In this document: positions 1 to 11,948 of the stretch, one piece after another | Numbering within the stretch: position 1 is the stretch's first letter | How the letters are laid out: each line of letters starts with the position of its first letter | NCBI GenBank assembly: GCA_019137255.1 | Contig: WPDH01000139.1 | Span: 62,001 to 126,000, forward strand | From: Corinectria fuckeliana | Taxonomy: Eukaryota; Ascomycota; Sordariomycetes; Hypocreales; Nectriaceae | DNA: 64,000 nucleotides | Reading direction: 5' to 3' | Program-made: the position numbers and the translations under genes | The notes under the pieces: model-generated | What the model was told of the DNA's origin: nothing | Database searches by the model: none | Seen by the model: the letters and a program-made list of their open reading frames with translations, nothing else

Positions 1-270
1 GGAACCCGGGCCAGTTCAGGCCGCCAGCGGAGGTGAACCCGGGAAGGGCCGGGTTTCCAATCGGGTTGTCGTCTGATGGCGGAGCGCCTGCCGGGTCCCA
101 GAGTGTCTTGGAGTAGGAGTCGCCACTGCTTGGCGTTAGCACATTGGGTGTCAATGGATCATTGCAGGGTTATGGACGGACAAGGTGAAGAAGTAAGTCC
201 TCTCTGGGTCCGCTGCCAGCACGGAGGTGATGATGGCCGGCAGGGCCGCGGCGAGGAATGGGATCCTCAT
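1..270 (-). CDS. Secreted GDSL/SGNH esterase, CE16-like (5' part only)
   Basis: Exon 1 is 270..182 and exon 2 runs from 125 off the left edge; the 56-nt intron (181..126) has GTCCGT at the donor, GCTAACG as branch point and CAG as acceptor, and joins in phase. The protein opens with a signal peptide (MRIPFLAAALPAIITSVLA), then TYFFTFGDSYSKT: the FGDSY is block I of SGNH hydrolases with the catalytic Ser. Next come a DDNPIGNPALPGF stretch and GLNWPGF, which resemble fungal carbohydrate esterase family 16 (acetylesterases acting on plant polysaccharides). The first Met of the ORF is used because it starts the signal peptide. A TATATAA box lies on the minus strand at 350-356. The family is inferred from the N-terminal 80 residues; the Asp-His part of the triad is outside the window. 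Confidence 0.8.
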
Positions 271-1121
271 GGCGATCCTACGGGACGGCCTGGCAGGATA
301 CGGGGGAGGCACTCAGCCATGGGACGGAGGTATGCTCGCTATGCTGATCTTATATATCCCTCTCGAGCGTTTGTGTGTCGGGGTCATCACCCCGAGCGCT
401 ACGGCAACGGGTTCTCGACCCGGGGACTAAGTCGATACATTGCTTGGTAGCTGAGCGTGGCTCCTACAACCAGAGACAGCGGGAGACAAGAGTTGTTATG
501 GGACCGAGGACAGTGGCAAACTGTTCGGGTTGAGACAGGAAGATCGTGGTCTCAAGTGGTTGGAATGCTCTCCCCGAGTCCATTCCGTGAAGGTGGAAAA
601 GCCGGAAACAACGGCACACTTCATACCCAAGACTGTGGCGTATCTGTATTTGACCTGGTTGCTCGAAAACACTGCCGTTTGTCCTTTGTGGCATAGCTCG
701 ACCACGTCGTCGGGAGAGGCGACTCTTTAGCCAATGCGTCAAACCTGCCAACCCCTGTCTATAACGTCGTGGAGCTGAGTCTAGATTCCGACCCTCTTTT
801 TTGTCTTGCTCGCGTGACTCGCGATCGACTAAAGATTCCTGGCTGCCTTTCAGCTAAACCACTTAGGATACGCAGTAGATAAAGCAAGTAAGCTAGATAG
901 AGGAAGCCAGTAGCGGAAGTCAATGGCGAAGTCAGATATTCAGCACCAAGTTCTAGAGCAACCAACAACCACAATTATTTAAGACAAGTCCCTAAATTAC
1001 ATGCAATCTCAGGTAGCTATCAACGCTAGTTGTCTCGATGCGCCACGAACGCTTCCTCGGCCCTGGCAGAAAGCCATTGGCCATACCAACGTCTAGCCCC
1101 TTGGCCAGCCAGCCACATTTC
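271..1121. other. Intergenic, upstream of the esterase
   Basis: This holds the esterase promoter (TATA at 350-356) and the 3' flank of the Zn2Cys6 gene. The short ORFs here on both strands have no recognisable motif. Confidence 0.6.
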
Positions 1122-2757
1122 CTACGAATCCAGCAAAGTCTCGATATCGCACCGCAGATCCACCAGATGCTTGGCCAGCGCCGCCTCGCGGTCCCGGAAG
1201 GCCTGGAAAGAAACGTCGACGACGCCCGCAAACATGGAGGCGCTGCCGGCCCCGGCCCCGGCCCAGCGCGCCGTCGAGCCGCGCAGGCGCGAGAGGAACT
1301 CCTCGGCGACTTGGATGGTCAGCGACATCTGCAGGAACGGCGACGACTCGACGGCAAACGACCCGACCGTCACGTCGGGCAGTTTCCAGAAGCGGAACTG
1401 GGCGCTCGAGTACGTCTGCGACAGCTCCGACTGGATCAGCCCGAAGACCTTCTGGTACATGTCCAGGAGCCGCATGTAAGTCGACAGGATGAACATGGAG
1501 TTGCCGAGGTCTGAGCTGTCGATGGCCGCCGACGCGTCCGAGGGCGGCTGCTCCAGGATGTCGGCCACGCGGCGCGTCAGCTTGAACATCTCGTCTATCG
1601 GGAAGCCGCTGCTCTTGAACCTCTCGTCGGTGGGCCGCCCGAGCGACGGGCCGTTGCGCGCCGCCTCCTGCGGCGGGGGAAGGGCCGACGAGAGGTCCAG
1701 CAGCCGGGCGTTGACGTCGGACAGCTGCGCCATCCAGGGAATCGAGGGCGCCTCCCCGCTCAGCGGTGCGATGTCTGTGCTGTGACTGTGACTGTGACTG
1801 CGGCTGTGGTGGTCGTTGTCGGCCAGGTGGATCTGCCGAGGGCGCTGCTTCGTCCGAGGGCGCGGGCGCTTGCCAGGGCTGCTGTGCGCAGGTACACAGC
1901 TTACCTGAGGCGCCACCGGAGGGGGTCCGTCTGCTGGTGGCAGCTGAGGCGCTGGTGCCACCGGGGGATATGCGTCGGCAGCGGGCGTGTCCCAGGCGTC
2001 GGAGAAGGCGCCGGAGGTTGGCGGAGGTGGGGCCGGAAGTGGGGCCGGAGGAGGAGGTAGGAGAGGAGGATGGGGATGGGGATGAGGAAGTGCGAGTGGG
2101 AGTGGAAGCGAATGCTGGTGGTGGTCGAGTGAGTGGACGCCGCCCGGGAGCCCCGGATGAGATAAATACTCGGGCTGGTTGGCGGCGGCGAAGAGCCCCA
2201 GCTGGTCAAAGTTGAAGTCGAAGTCGCCGATTCCCAGGATGGGATCGGGTGTGACGGCGAGGTGACTCTCAGACGTCAGGCCGCCGCTATGGGGCACTAT
2301 TGGCAGTGCTTCGGCAAACACGGTGAGTCGGTGGTCAACACACTCGAGACATGGGCTCGGGCGGGCTCAGGTCAAGGGGGCACCTACCCGCGTCGGGTGT
2401 GACAAGGAGGCTAGGATCGCTGTCCGTCCGCCGTCGCTTCGGAGAGCGGTATCCACCCGGTGATGACTCGGAGGCGGGAAGCTGTTGTTGGTGGAGTTGT
2501 TGGGGAAATTGTTGTTGTTGTTGTTGTGTTTGCTGTTGCTGCGTCTGTTGCTGTTGCTGTTGCTGCGTCTGCTGCTGCTGCTGCTGTTGCTGTGCCTGTG
2601 CCTGTTGCTGGTTCTTCCTGTATCGAAGGGACGGACTCAACTTGCACTCCGTCTTCAGCCGGACACACCGCTCGCACGACTCGTCGTTGTAGCGCTTGCA
2701 GCTGAGTTTCTGCGCGTGACAGCGATCGCAGGCCTTGCGGGTCACGGTCTCGGCCAT
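1122..2757 (-). CDS. Zn2Cys6 transcription factor with polyglutamine tract
   Basis: Two exons, 2757..2388 and 2296..1122; the 91-nt intron has a GTAGGT donor and an AATAG acceptor and keeps phase 1, giving 514 residues. The N terminus is a Zn2Cys6 binuclear cluster with Cys at 10, 13, 20, 28, 31 and 38, the fungal DNA-binding module that contacts CGG triplets. It is followed by a polyglutamine tract (about residues 50-95), then a Pro/Ser/His-rich linker. The C-terminal helical region (IDEMFKLTRRVADIL, later STYMRLLDMYQKVFGLIQ) resembles the C terminus of AflR-type regulators; no classical fungal_trans middle domain is seen. Expected to act in the nucleus; targets unknown. Its neighbours, an esterase and a flavohaemoglobin, do not form an obvious biosynthetic cluster. 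Confidence 0.85.
2495..2620 (-). repeat. CAG/CAA repeat coding polyglutamine
   Basis: On the plus strand this reads as tandem TTG/CTG triplets, encoding almost pure Gln on the minus strand within the Zn2Cys6 factor. Mixed CAA and CAG codons, with occasional ACG and GCC triplets, interrupt it. Confidence 0.85.
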
Positions 2758-4610
2758 GGCTCATAGCCATCGGTTCGGGAGAAGCCAAGGGAGGGGGGGG
2801 GGAGACATGGGAGAAGGTTTAAGAAGAACGACGCCGAACGGGCACAGGCAGCCGTCCCCCTCCACCTTCGCGTGGCTGGGCGACTTTGCTCTTTCTCGAC
2901 GGGACCCCCCCTTCTCTTCGTTGAGACACCGCAGGCCTGCGCTGGGACTTGGGACTAGGCGAAGGAGGAAGCAGATGCCCCTATATCGAACGGGGGGAGG
3001 GGAGGGGAAAGGGAGGGAGGGACAGGAAGGCCCTGGCAAGGGTTGTCCCGATTCTGCAGTCGCATATCGCCATCACGCAGAGGGGGGGGGGGGGGAATCT
3101 TGCATTGCGGTGAGACATCGACCATAGGCTCTGCGATGTCTTGGGGTCTGACGGGAGCGAGCGTCATCCTGCAAGGCCTCGCCTAAATGGTCTTCGTGCT
3201 GCAAGTATCCTTGCAAACGAGGCAGTTCCGATACTGTCGGCGCCCAGACGGTGAGACCTATCCATGTAGGCACTGGGAGGGCCAGGACCCAGCCCAATGG
3301 ACCGGCGTCGATGAAGTGTGTGGTTGGCCTGGGATTTCCCCAGAGGCCAGCCCATCTCAGTCTTGAACCGCAATATGCTCCTTGATATACAGAATTAGAT
3401 GGGCGAGGTTGGCTTCCAAAGTCTCCCGCTGGCTTAGTTCCCACAACACCCCAAACCCGTCACGGTCTCCCCCTAGATTTACACCTTGGAAACTTGGAAA
3501 AAACAGCGGTGGCGCTTGGTCATTCCCTAGAGTTACCCGACCTTGCGCCGTGTGCGAGGAGACAGTTGAGAAGAAATGCCGTACCACCCCAGCGGACGGA
3601 CCGCCCTTGAACGCGGCCGTGTGTTAGACAAGGCTGGCGGGGTGGGATAAACTGCCCTGTGAGCGCTGAGACATGGCTACCTATCCGTCTTCACCGCAGT
3701 TTTGGGACTTGGGGGTTTTGCCCTGTACGCGTCGGAGCCATGGCATAAGATGCGATCGAGTCTTGGGGGCAAGGCCGGGCGATTGGTCACGACTTCGGGT
3801 AGTTTTGGCCGCGATGGCTGCTTGGTGCTCGCGGTTGCAAGTCGGTAGCGATTTGACAGCTAAGCAGAATGACGTATTGTGTTCTGGCTATAATTATCTG
3901 AGTCGTGGCGACATGACGGTTCTGTCCTGTGACTAGCCTACTACCCAACTGCACGATGAGGACGCCTTCCCGTTATCTGCGATGCATGTCTTAACCAGAC
4001 CACGAACCCAACGCCTTCACATGATGCAGAGCGTAGCGGGGCGTTGAAGGAATGGTCATCGAGGTCTATCACAAGTAGCACCATGAAGTATATCGCAGTC
4101 AAAGCTACCATGTAGCCATCATGCTCATCATCCTAACCGCGAACCACTTGAAGCTGTTAAAAGTCAAGGCCAACCCAGGGCGTCCATGGCGACCCAAAGG
4201 TGGCTTGGAGTAAGCGAGAAGGCGGCGAGACATTGACGGTGGCGCCAACCTCTTTCTGAACGGTCGCAACTGTCAGTCAATTGGAGTTTAATCCGACTCT
4301 GCCCTGTCCAACATTGCACAGGAGCTCAGTTATTGATCGATCCATTAGCGAACAGGGCGGCTCATTCAGGAAATGCAAACGAATCGACATAGCCAGAACT
4401 CTCCATCGAAGCAGGGTTGTATCTAAGACGTGCACTTGATTCGAAGCTCGCATATACACCGACCTCAGGCAGGGTCCTAATGAAGCCAAACGCCCCCAAA
4501 TGCAAAACGACCGTTGATGGACTGCAGGCTGTATGTATGCAGGCTATGTATGCAGGCCATGTGCACAGGCGGAATTGCTCGCCGTCTCACTCTAGACTCG
4601 CGCTGGCCTC
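2758..4610. other. Intergenic, 1.85 kb
   Basis: This contains the promoter of the Zn2Cys6 gene (G-rich, with a 14-G run at 3082-3095) and the 3' flank of the flavohaemoglobin. No ORF here has recognisable domains and no RNA gene was seen. Confidence 0.55.
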
Positions 4611-5876
4611 TTAGACATCGCCCGTCTTGAACAGCTCCAGGTGCTGACGGTCCCGGGGAACGCCGCGGCCCCCCAGCCACGCTCGCACATCGACCATCCA
4701 GTCCTCGGGCCCGCAGACGTAATACTCGGCCGAGGCGTCGCCCAGGTACAGCAGGTCCTCCTGCGCTAGCTGTGCCAGGCTGATGCGGCCGGTGAAGTCG
4801 TAGTCCTTGCCGGCGACATCGTCGTCGCGTAGCTGCTCCAGGAAGATCTTGGCCCGCACGTTGCCGTGCTGCGCCGCCGTCTCGCGCACGTGTGGCGCGA
4901 AGCACGACGACCCCGAGTGCTGCGCGCCGTGAATCCACATGATGGGCCGCGAGCCCGTTGCCGAGTTGAGCACGGCGTCCTGGATGGACACCAGCGGCGT
5001 GGCGCCCACGCCGGCCGAGAGCAGCACCAGCGGCTTGGCGGCGGCGTCCGTGTTGGCCGGGTCGACGAAGAACTCGCCGGCGGGCGGGCTGACCTCGACA
5101 ATGTCGCCGGCGTTGAAGCGTCGGTACAGCAGGTTCGAGATGAGGCCGGGCACCTTGCCCTCGCCGATATCCTCCGCCGGCGCGTTCTCGATGGTGTCCT
5201 CGAGCTTGACGCTCACGCGGTAGTGGTTGGCTCCGTCCTGGGGCGCCTCGCTGAGACTGAACTGCCGGCTCTGCAGGAGGCCGTCCAGCTCCGGCACGGG
5301 CACCTGGACGCTGATGTACTGGCCGGGCAGGAACTTGGGCAGAGGCTTCCCGTCGACGGGCTCGAGATAGTAGCTGGTGACGCGCTCGTTCTCGGCCTCC
5401 TTCCTGGCGATGCTGAACTTGCGCCAGGTCTGCCAGTCGCCCGCGGCCTTGTAGAGGTCCTTCTCGCGGTTGATGAAGATGCTGGCTAGCTGGCCGTAGG
5501 CGGCGACCCAGGCATCCCTGACGTCCGGGGTCAGGGCGGGACCGAGGACCTCGCCAAAGGCGGCGACCAGGTACGTGCCGACGATGTCGTACTGCTCGGG
5601 CTTGATGAAGAGCGAGACGTGCTTCTGGGCGATGCGCTCGACGGCGTGCTGCAGCCGCGGCAGGTCGTCGATGTGCTGCGCGTACGCCAGGACGGACCGG
5701 GCGAGGGCGGCCGGCTGCTCGCCCGTGTGCTGGGCGCGCAGCGAGAAGTAGTTCTTGAGCTCTGGGTGGGCGCGGATCATGTTGGCGTAGAAGGTGGACG
5801 TGATGGTTTTGCCATGTTCCTTGAGGACAGGCACGGTGGCCTTGACAATGGCGATCTGAGCTTGTGTCAGGGACAT
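4611..5876 (-). CDS. YHB1: Flavohaemoglobin (nitric oxide dioxygenase)
   Basis: Single exon, 421 residues, full length for the family. It oxidises NO to nitrate using O2 and NAD(P)H, protecting against nitrosative stress. The globin domain (about 1-140) has distal Tyr30 and proximal His86 (AQKHVS). A ferredoxin-reductase-type FAD domain follows with RQFSLS, then an NAD domain with SAGVGATPL and the YYVCGPEDWM block; the C terminus LELFKTGDV is typical of flavohaemoglobins. A minus-strand TATATAAG at 5945-5951, about 70 nt upstream, supports the chosen ATG; a longer ORF in another frame is its shadow. No N-terminal targeting peptide is apparent, so a cytosolic form is likely. Confidence 0.97.
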   Translation of the reverse strand: MSLTQAQIAIVKATVPVLKEHGKTITSTFYANMIRAHPELKNYFSLRAQHTGEQPAALARSVLAYAQHIDDLPRLQHAVERIAQKHVSLFIKPEQYDIVGTYLVAAFGEVLGPALTPDVRDAWVAAYGQLASIFINREKDLYKAAGDWQTWRKFSIARKEAENERVTSYYLEPVDGKPLPKFLPGQYISVQVPVPELDGLLQSRQFSLSEAPQDGANHYRVSVKLEDTIENAPAEDIGEGKVPGLISNLLYRRFNAGDIVEVSPPAGEFFVDPANTDAAAKPLVLLSAGVGATPLVSIQDAVLNSATGSRPIMWIHGAQHSGSSCFAPHVRETAAQHGNVRAKIFLEQLRDDDVAGKDYDFTGRISLAQLAQEDLLYLGDASAEYYVCGPEDWMVDVRAWLGGRGVPRDRQHLELFKTGDV

Positions 5877-6719
5877 GATGAGTAGGTATGTAGTTCCTGT
5901 GGTGATGGTATCGAGCCCTTTCTTGACAGCGTAGACCGAGGGTTCTTATATACGTCGTCTGAGAAACCACTCAAGGCACGGCGAAAGACCATTACGAACT
6001 ACTCCGCGGGACCAGCATCATGCCATTGCACAGAGCGGCGAGGCCCTAGCTCGTGGCTCCGAGCATCGCGGCCGGATCTTCAAGACTAAAGGGCATGGTC
6101 TGACGTCTGGGCGATGCATCTCCGCGGGAGAGGTCAAACCGGGCCCCAGCCTTTGTAAGCAGCGGCGGCTTACGGTGGATAATTCTTGCCAATTGACGTG
6201 TATTCAATTTCTGTGTAGTTCCACCGGGTGTCATTCGCTGTAAAGCCCCGCGTCGTTGTCGTTGTAGATGAAGTTGAAGCCATTGGAGTCGACCGTTGGA
6301 GTTGAGCGACCTCACTTTCTGGGGTCGCGCCCAAACAGGCAACTCGACACAGAAGCACAAGCCGCGCTGCGGAGAAGCGGAAATACCAGCAGCGCGGGCT
6401 AGAAACCGGGGTTTTCTTGACACAGAGTGGCCTGTCGCTGCGAGACTCGGATCAAGCCGGGACAGAGGATTCTTCGGAACTCGAGGGGCGCATGGAGGAT
6501 TCTCTTCACGTCCACATGGCACAAGCAGGGGCAAAGAAGCAGCGCGACGAATCACCCGCCGGCAATTCATAAGCGAGACCGCCGGAAATGCTTGACTGGT
6601 CAAGGGCTGTGTTTTGAGGGACTTTGAGGTTCAAGTGCGTGCATGAGGGCTGATCCAATGGGTGACCCCCTTTTTCACTTACATCATTTACCAAAATAGC
6701 AGTTGATTATTCCATCATC
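5877..6719. other. Intergenic, flavohaemoglobin promoter to tRNA-Arg
   Basis: The TATA box of the flavohaemoglobin lies at 5945-5951. Nothing else is recognisable before the tRNA; overlapping ORFs of 60-185 residues look fortuitous. Confidence 0.55.
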
Positions 6720-6809
6720 GGCCGCGTGGCCTAATGGCTAAGGCGCTAGATTTCGGTTCACCGAGTTCAAAATCTCTAGAGATTCCAGTTTCGAATACTG
6801 GCGTGGTCG
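6720..6809 (+). tRNA. tRNA-Arg (anticodon UCG) with intron
   Basis: It folds as a complete cloverleaf: acceptor GGCCGCG pairs with CGTGGTC (two G-U pairs), D stem GCC/GGC, anticodon stem CTAGA/TCTAG, T arm CCAGT-TTCGAAT-ACTGG, discriminator G. The anticodon TCG is at 6753-6755. A 17-nt intron (about 6757-6773) lies one base 3' of the anticodon, the canonical position; its ACCGA can pair with the anticodon. A T-rich Pol III terminator follows directly (TCTCTTTTTG). Confidence 0.95.
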
Positions 6810-8165
6810 TCTCTTTTTGCTTTTCGGGGGTATTTGGAGGGACGTCTGGTGCTTCCCTTGCTTTTGCGATTGTTTGAGCCTTTTAGGGTGTTGGCACGTT
6901 GTGTTTTGCTTCTGCTGTGACGAGGGGTGTTGGTGTCCCACTGCGAACGGTTCAAGTCCATTCACTCACACCATACACTCACAGGAACAAACCGCACATA
7001 GACGGGAATCAATCCTCTTTCCCCGTCAGAGCCTGCCCTTTCATGCGTCAATTACTGTACTTTTCTAGGTGTGCGCTCCATCATTTCTTGGGTTGGCGAG
7101 CATAAGGGTTGATTGCTCAGTCCCCACACGCTGTCTCAACTAGACTAGTGATCAAACAACTTGTTGGCAGACAATCCATGGTCAATCAGAGAGATGTTTA
7201 GTACCTCTATCTCTGCCAAACCATTGCTTGCCGCCCGCAATCAAGGCACGTAACTGTCAAGCTGCTGCACGAAGCTCTTCGTGCAAGCGATACCAAGCGA
7301 CAGCACCGAGAAACCAGGATAGCAAGCCGAAAAGCAAAGAAGAGAAAGGAAGGGTTCTGGTAAGGTATAAATAGGGCCGTGATTCCCGTAGATACCGACT
7401 TTAATCCTCATCCTATTCTTGACATCTCTTTAAGGCCCCCTGCCTATATAGTCGTATACCGCAGCTACTACACATTCATGTGCATTATCTGCCCATCAGT
7501 CCCTGTAAAGCCAAAGCGCAGATTCGCCTGCTTTCTGGAAGCTGAGATGGCGACGGCAGTGCTCATCCTATACTCTCACCGCATGATGAGGTTTCCTGGA
7601 GTTCGACGTCTCACCAGACATTTCACCCTGTGCGCTTCGCAGCGTAAGCTTTATACCAGGCCAGCGAAGGCCGCTCATCCATTCTAAACCAGTCAATGCT
7701 TCTTACGAGATACGGGGAGCAATCTCTCCTCCACGTCATCCAGAAAGAAACTCAATTCTCATTACCACGAGCTTGAAACGGCCCGCGATGCGGACTTTAA
7801 GGTGTTTAGGGTAGCCCAACTTTTACAGATCAATTTAGCTAATAAGAAGCTATATACAGCTAGGAAATTAGCACACCACTAAATCGCAAAATCACTTACT
7901 TTTTTTCCCTTCCTTTCCCTTCCTCCCTCATCACATTATCCACAGCGGTAAGTTGCCCCCCTGATACCGCGTTATATAACGCAAATACCGTGCTGGCGAT
8001 ACGTTTATTAGCTTCAGCTGCTAATTACGGACATAACGATGTGCATGTGAGCGCGACCGTGTAACGCATCGAAAGTGACAATTCCACCCCAAATCCACCC
8101 TCTCTCTACACTACTACACCTAATAGAGCATAGATTTATACAGGATTACACGAACGCGTACTAAT

Positions 8166-8579
8166 ATGTATCAGTACACTAAGATAAATGATCTAGAGCG
8201 CTCGCCGCTCAAACCGGACGCCGCAGTCCAAGATGATGCTGCTACGGCAGCTGACGACGATATACCCGTTAAGACGACCACAGAGCCCGAACCTTCAATG
8301 ATACCACCTATGGTTACAGAGCTTTACGAAGGACCACTAACGCAGCAGATAGCGCCTGAGGAGTCTACGACTATAAACACTACTATGCCAGACAAAACAG
8401 CTCTACCTCTAGTAGGTATAGCGCTTATAGTAGGCCAGGAGTCAGGCACAAAGGAACCTTATAATACTATAATGGGCACACACTCCAAGTCAGCCAAGGA
8501 TCAGACTAGGAATATTGTCAAGGCAGCCGGGGGCTCTCGTCTTACACTATCACAAGAGGTATGTATAACATCAACTTAA
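8166..8579 (+). CDS. Hypothetical ORF, 137 aa, doubtful
   Basis: Open reading frame of 137 residues, acidic and Thr/Pro-rich (e.g. KTTTEPEPSM), without signal peptide, membrane segment or known motif. It lies inside the TA-rich decayed region next to gag-like fragments, so it may be the start of a mobile-element protein rather than a host gene. I do not recognise it. Confidence 0.25.
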   Translation: MYQYTKINDLERSPLKPDAAVQDDAATAADDDIPVKTTTEPEPSMIPPMVTELYEGPLTQQIAPEESTTINTTMPDKTALPLVGIALIVGQESGTKEPYNTIMGTHSKSAKDQTRNIVKAAGGSRLTLSQEVCITST

Positions 8580-9059
8580 CCTTAACAATAGCATACTAAC
8601 ACATACAATCTAGTCACCATTATATACTGTTGAGGGGTGGTGGCCTAAGGCTACCACCTAGGGCACCTAAGGCCCACAACACGCAGCTAGCCAAGGCATC
8701 AGCCAGTTCAACAGGTTATAAGCCCTTCGCGAGCCGTTACACACACGCTTTCTAGAGAAAACTTTCTCCGCATTCTCCGCATTCGTGCCTTTGTTTTGAT
8801 ACAATTTGACCTGAAGTGGAGTACTTTGGGACTCAGAAAGGGCGATACAAAGCAACCGGCCTGGACAAGGACTGGTTGTCGCACCTTAAATCCACACACA
8901 CCCATAGAGTGCCACTCTGCATACAGAAATCAATCCACCACACCACTTAGTTGTCAGACAGGCCTTAGATTCAAGATACAGGATATTCAACATCAAAGCT
9001 GTTGATCCTGATTTTTTCGGTTCATTTGAGCCATCTCTACGATATATTGGGCATAGTTC

Positions 9060-10153
9060 TTGCGGATAGTAATTGCGCGACCTACAAATCGGATACCAGA
9101 AGTTACACGAGTTTTCCTGGGCATAGAACCACCAATTCGAGCCGAATTATCGTTTAGAATCGCCAAGGATTCGAGACAAGCATCCCAGCCCACAAGAGTG
9201 CCCCAGATCGAAAGGACGAATCCCTCCGGCCCCCAGAACACGCAGAATGCGATGGGGTACGCTACCTTCGCCCCTACGATGGAAAAGCTCAAGTCTTCAG
9301 AAGACTGGGACGAGTGGAAGATCAAGATGGTGCTCATTCTACAGATGCTTGGACTTGAGAAATACAACAACATCTACCAGATGCCACTGTGAAAGTTTCA
9401 CTATGCACTCTTACACGGTGGACCCGGATAGGAAAATTAACGTTGGGCGCAACTATCTGCCACTGGTTGGTGGGAACTGGCCATCATGTCGTGTGGATTC
9501 CTACCTTTAACCTCTGGCCCGATTCCATAGCGCGAGAGTACGCTATGGGTAGAGCTGCCGAGCCAGAGGACGAGGAATTGAAGGGTAAATATTCGCATCT
9601 ATCTGCGCAGGACTTTGAGCCAGTAGCTAACCCAGACTACACTCAGACCTCAAGCTAGTGCCTTATACTGCCTTGCCTGACTGAGCATAGTCGCTACCGG
9701 TGGAAGATGATCCATAAGATGGACGGACTATAAGAGGCAGCTTCTCTCTTCCCTAACGAGACGCCGCGGTCAAAGTCTTGAAGAATGAAAAAGTCACCTG
9801 GAAGAAAACCGTTACTCGTATGCGAATTCAGCGAGCAGACTCCGTCAAATGGACCCCACTGGTTCATACCGGGCGCTACAGCTGTGCCGTCTTTGCATTA
9901 GGCCCGGCCCGGCCCGACCCGAGCGCGCGATGATCAAGCTCTTGAATGGGAGAAGCTGCTCTGGGTGCTATCCAGTTCGCTTAAGGATTTGATTGCGCCT
10001 CTCGACCAGAGATACGTCGGCATATTTTCAGAGGCCTATGTTGAAAGATACCCCCACGTCAAAGGGCTCAAGGCGCTATACGAGAGAAATAAGGCCCTAT
10101 ACTGGATCTTGTCCCCCGACCTTTATAAGCTGGCAGGCAAGGACCTAAACTAG
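9060..10153 (+). mobile_element. Possible Copia-type gag relic
   Basis: The frame at 9247-9391 gives MEKLKSSEDWDEWKIKM followed by LGLEKYNNIYQ, the L-x-S-x-x-W-x-x-W-K arrangement typical of Copia gag N termini. A second piece at 9940-10153 (LEWEKLLWVLSSSLKDL, then YVERYPHVKGLKAL) could be a later part of the same gag, in another frame after stops. No reverse transcriptase, integrase or terminal repeat was identified, so this is a fragment at best. The assignment rests on residue pattern only. Confidence 0.35.
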
Positions 10154-11948
10154 AGGTCGAATTTAGCCTACCTTGTTATTTAACCTATTTTTCAGCTGAT
10201 ACACATTCGTTAGGTAATATGATCGCAGATACTACTACCAGACAATATAAATATATACTTAACCGATGGTATTCTTCCTGCCACTATTTACATTAAAGGA
10301 GCTAAGCTTCAACGACACGACCCCAATCACCAAGGTAGTTAACAAGGATAACAGGTTAGCATCCTAGCACCTCTTCTCCTCCAGCTCATCAGATGTTCCT
10401 GACGTCAGCTAGTTTGCTAGCTCCCAGGCCGTAGCCGGCAACTCTACCGAATCGTCATTCAACTTTAGGGTACACCGTCAGGGGGTATTGACCTCATTCA
10501 AAGCCCGCCTAACGCGGTAACAAGCGGCTAATACAACGACGATTGAAAAAGCTCGCGTCGAAGACGCCAGAGTAAAGTATCACGCTCCCACCGTGGGAGT
10601 GGCGCACGTGGAGTATCTGCTGCAGAACGACACAAATGGGGGACTCAACCATTACTACGAACAGTGTACGCTCGACCCGGCCTACCTTGCCCTAGCGGAT
10701 CGCGCGCTGCTCCTTCGCCCTATTTGCACAAGTTCTAAGTGAGGCTGGGGCCGGCCCAAAGTCATTCGTCCCTCTCGAATCCAACCCCGACCTCTTCACC
10801 AAAATCATACACGACATTGAGTGTTGCCCTGATTGGAGTTCTGAGATGTCTATTCTATCACCGAGCCGAGCCTTCTAGCCCTTCTACCGCGCCCTGTGCT
10901 CGCTCTCATTCTCGTGAGTCCAACCGAGATGGGAGGGGAAGATGGGGGTGCCGCGACGTCTGAATACGCCAAACAGGCAACGAGGAAGACATCATCTGGT
11001 TCAAGCAAACGATCCGCAACACAATAATCGCAAACATATGTTCTTATTGATCCTCTTACCAACCAGGGACTCACCAACTTATTGCGGAATGCCTCTGCGT
11101 GGTAGACTATCCGCGATGAGCTAGAAGTTGTTCAAGAATTGGCTAACAAACCCCGGTTAGTGATGAAAGGATGTTTGACTTCGACTTTGACGATACCGCA
11201 GCTTCTCGGACACACTAGGACCTACCTTAGAGGCACTTTCCCGGCCCAGGCGATGGCGAGTTAGGATACACCTTAATCGTCAAGTTCCCGACGGCAGCAT
11301 CAGGACCGGCCCGGAGCATCTTGTGAAAGAACGCCTCGAGCTCGCTTCAAACTTTCCATGGACCCGGCAGTAAAGCTTTTCGCATCGCCTGGCTCCATCG
11401 CTAGCACGTTAGGCCTTTCCAGGACCACGATCGACCGCGGCAAACCGACATGCAGCCGCACGGTGCCGACGTAGATCTCTAGCAGCAAGGCGTGGCTGGC
11501 CTTCGACGATGCGCTCCGGCCAGTGCCTCCCAATCTACGCTGGCTCGTGGTCCATCCTGGCCACCAGGAACCCAGCAGCACCCAGCCCGGAGCAGAGAAA
11601 GTCCGCCAGGAAGATGGCGGCGAAGACGTAGTTCACGCATGGGATACCTTTTTCACGTCTCGCCGAGAAGAGTACAAAGGCGCAGGCTGAGAACAGACTC
11701 AAATTGGGGAAATCTGCCACAACTTGTCGCCTCGGCCAATCACAGGCCGTCTCTTTTCAGCTGGCCGCAACTCATCAGTCATCCGGCGTACTGGTCCGCT
11801 AGAAGCGTGCCGATTACAATCGCGACAGTGATGTCCCATTAGCCTCAGACATACTTCGGTATATATCGCAGCAGTCCTCGTCGGGATACTGTGCGGCCTC
11901 GTACATCTGGCTCCAACAACAGCAACACCTCACTCCGCAGACATCCGA

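Larger units (their letters stand above)
6810..11948. other. Decayed, gene-poor region with transposon-like fragments
   Basis: This is 5.1 kb without a convincing host gene. From about 7,700 to 8,600 the sequence turns AT- and TA-rich. A 137-codon ORF at 8166-8579 is open but matches nothing I know. Fragments at 9240-9391 and 9940-10153 read like retrotransposon gag pieces. Short ORFs at 10,550-10,740 and a minus-strand hydrophobic stretch at 11,535-11,720 look like debris of other genes. Confidence 0.5.

Noticed and set aside
4477..5970. 497-codon minus-strand ORF over the flavohaemoglobin
   Set aside because: Frame-shifted shadow of the flavohaemoglobin; Arg/Ala/Pro-rich with no motif.
11535..11720. 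Minus-strand hydrophobic ORF resembling a membrane-protein fragment
   Set aside because: Only 61 codons with one or two possible membrane segments and no conserved motif; too little to name even as a pseudogene.
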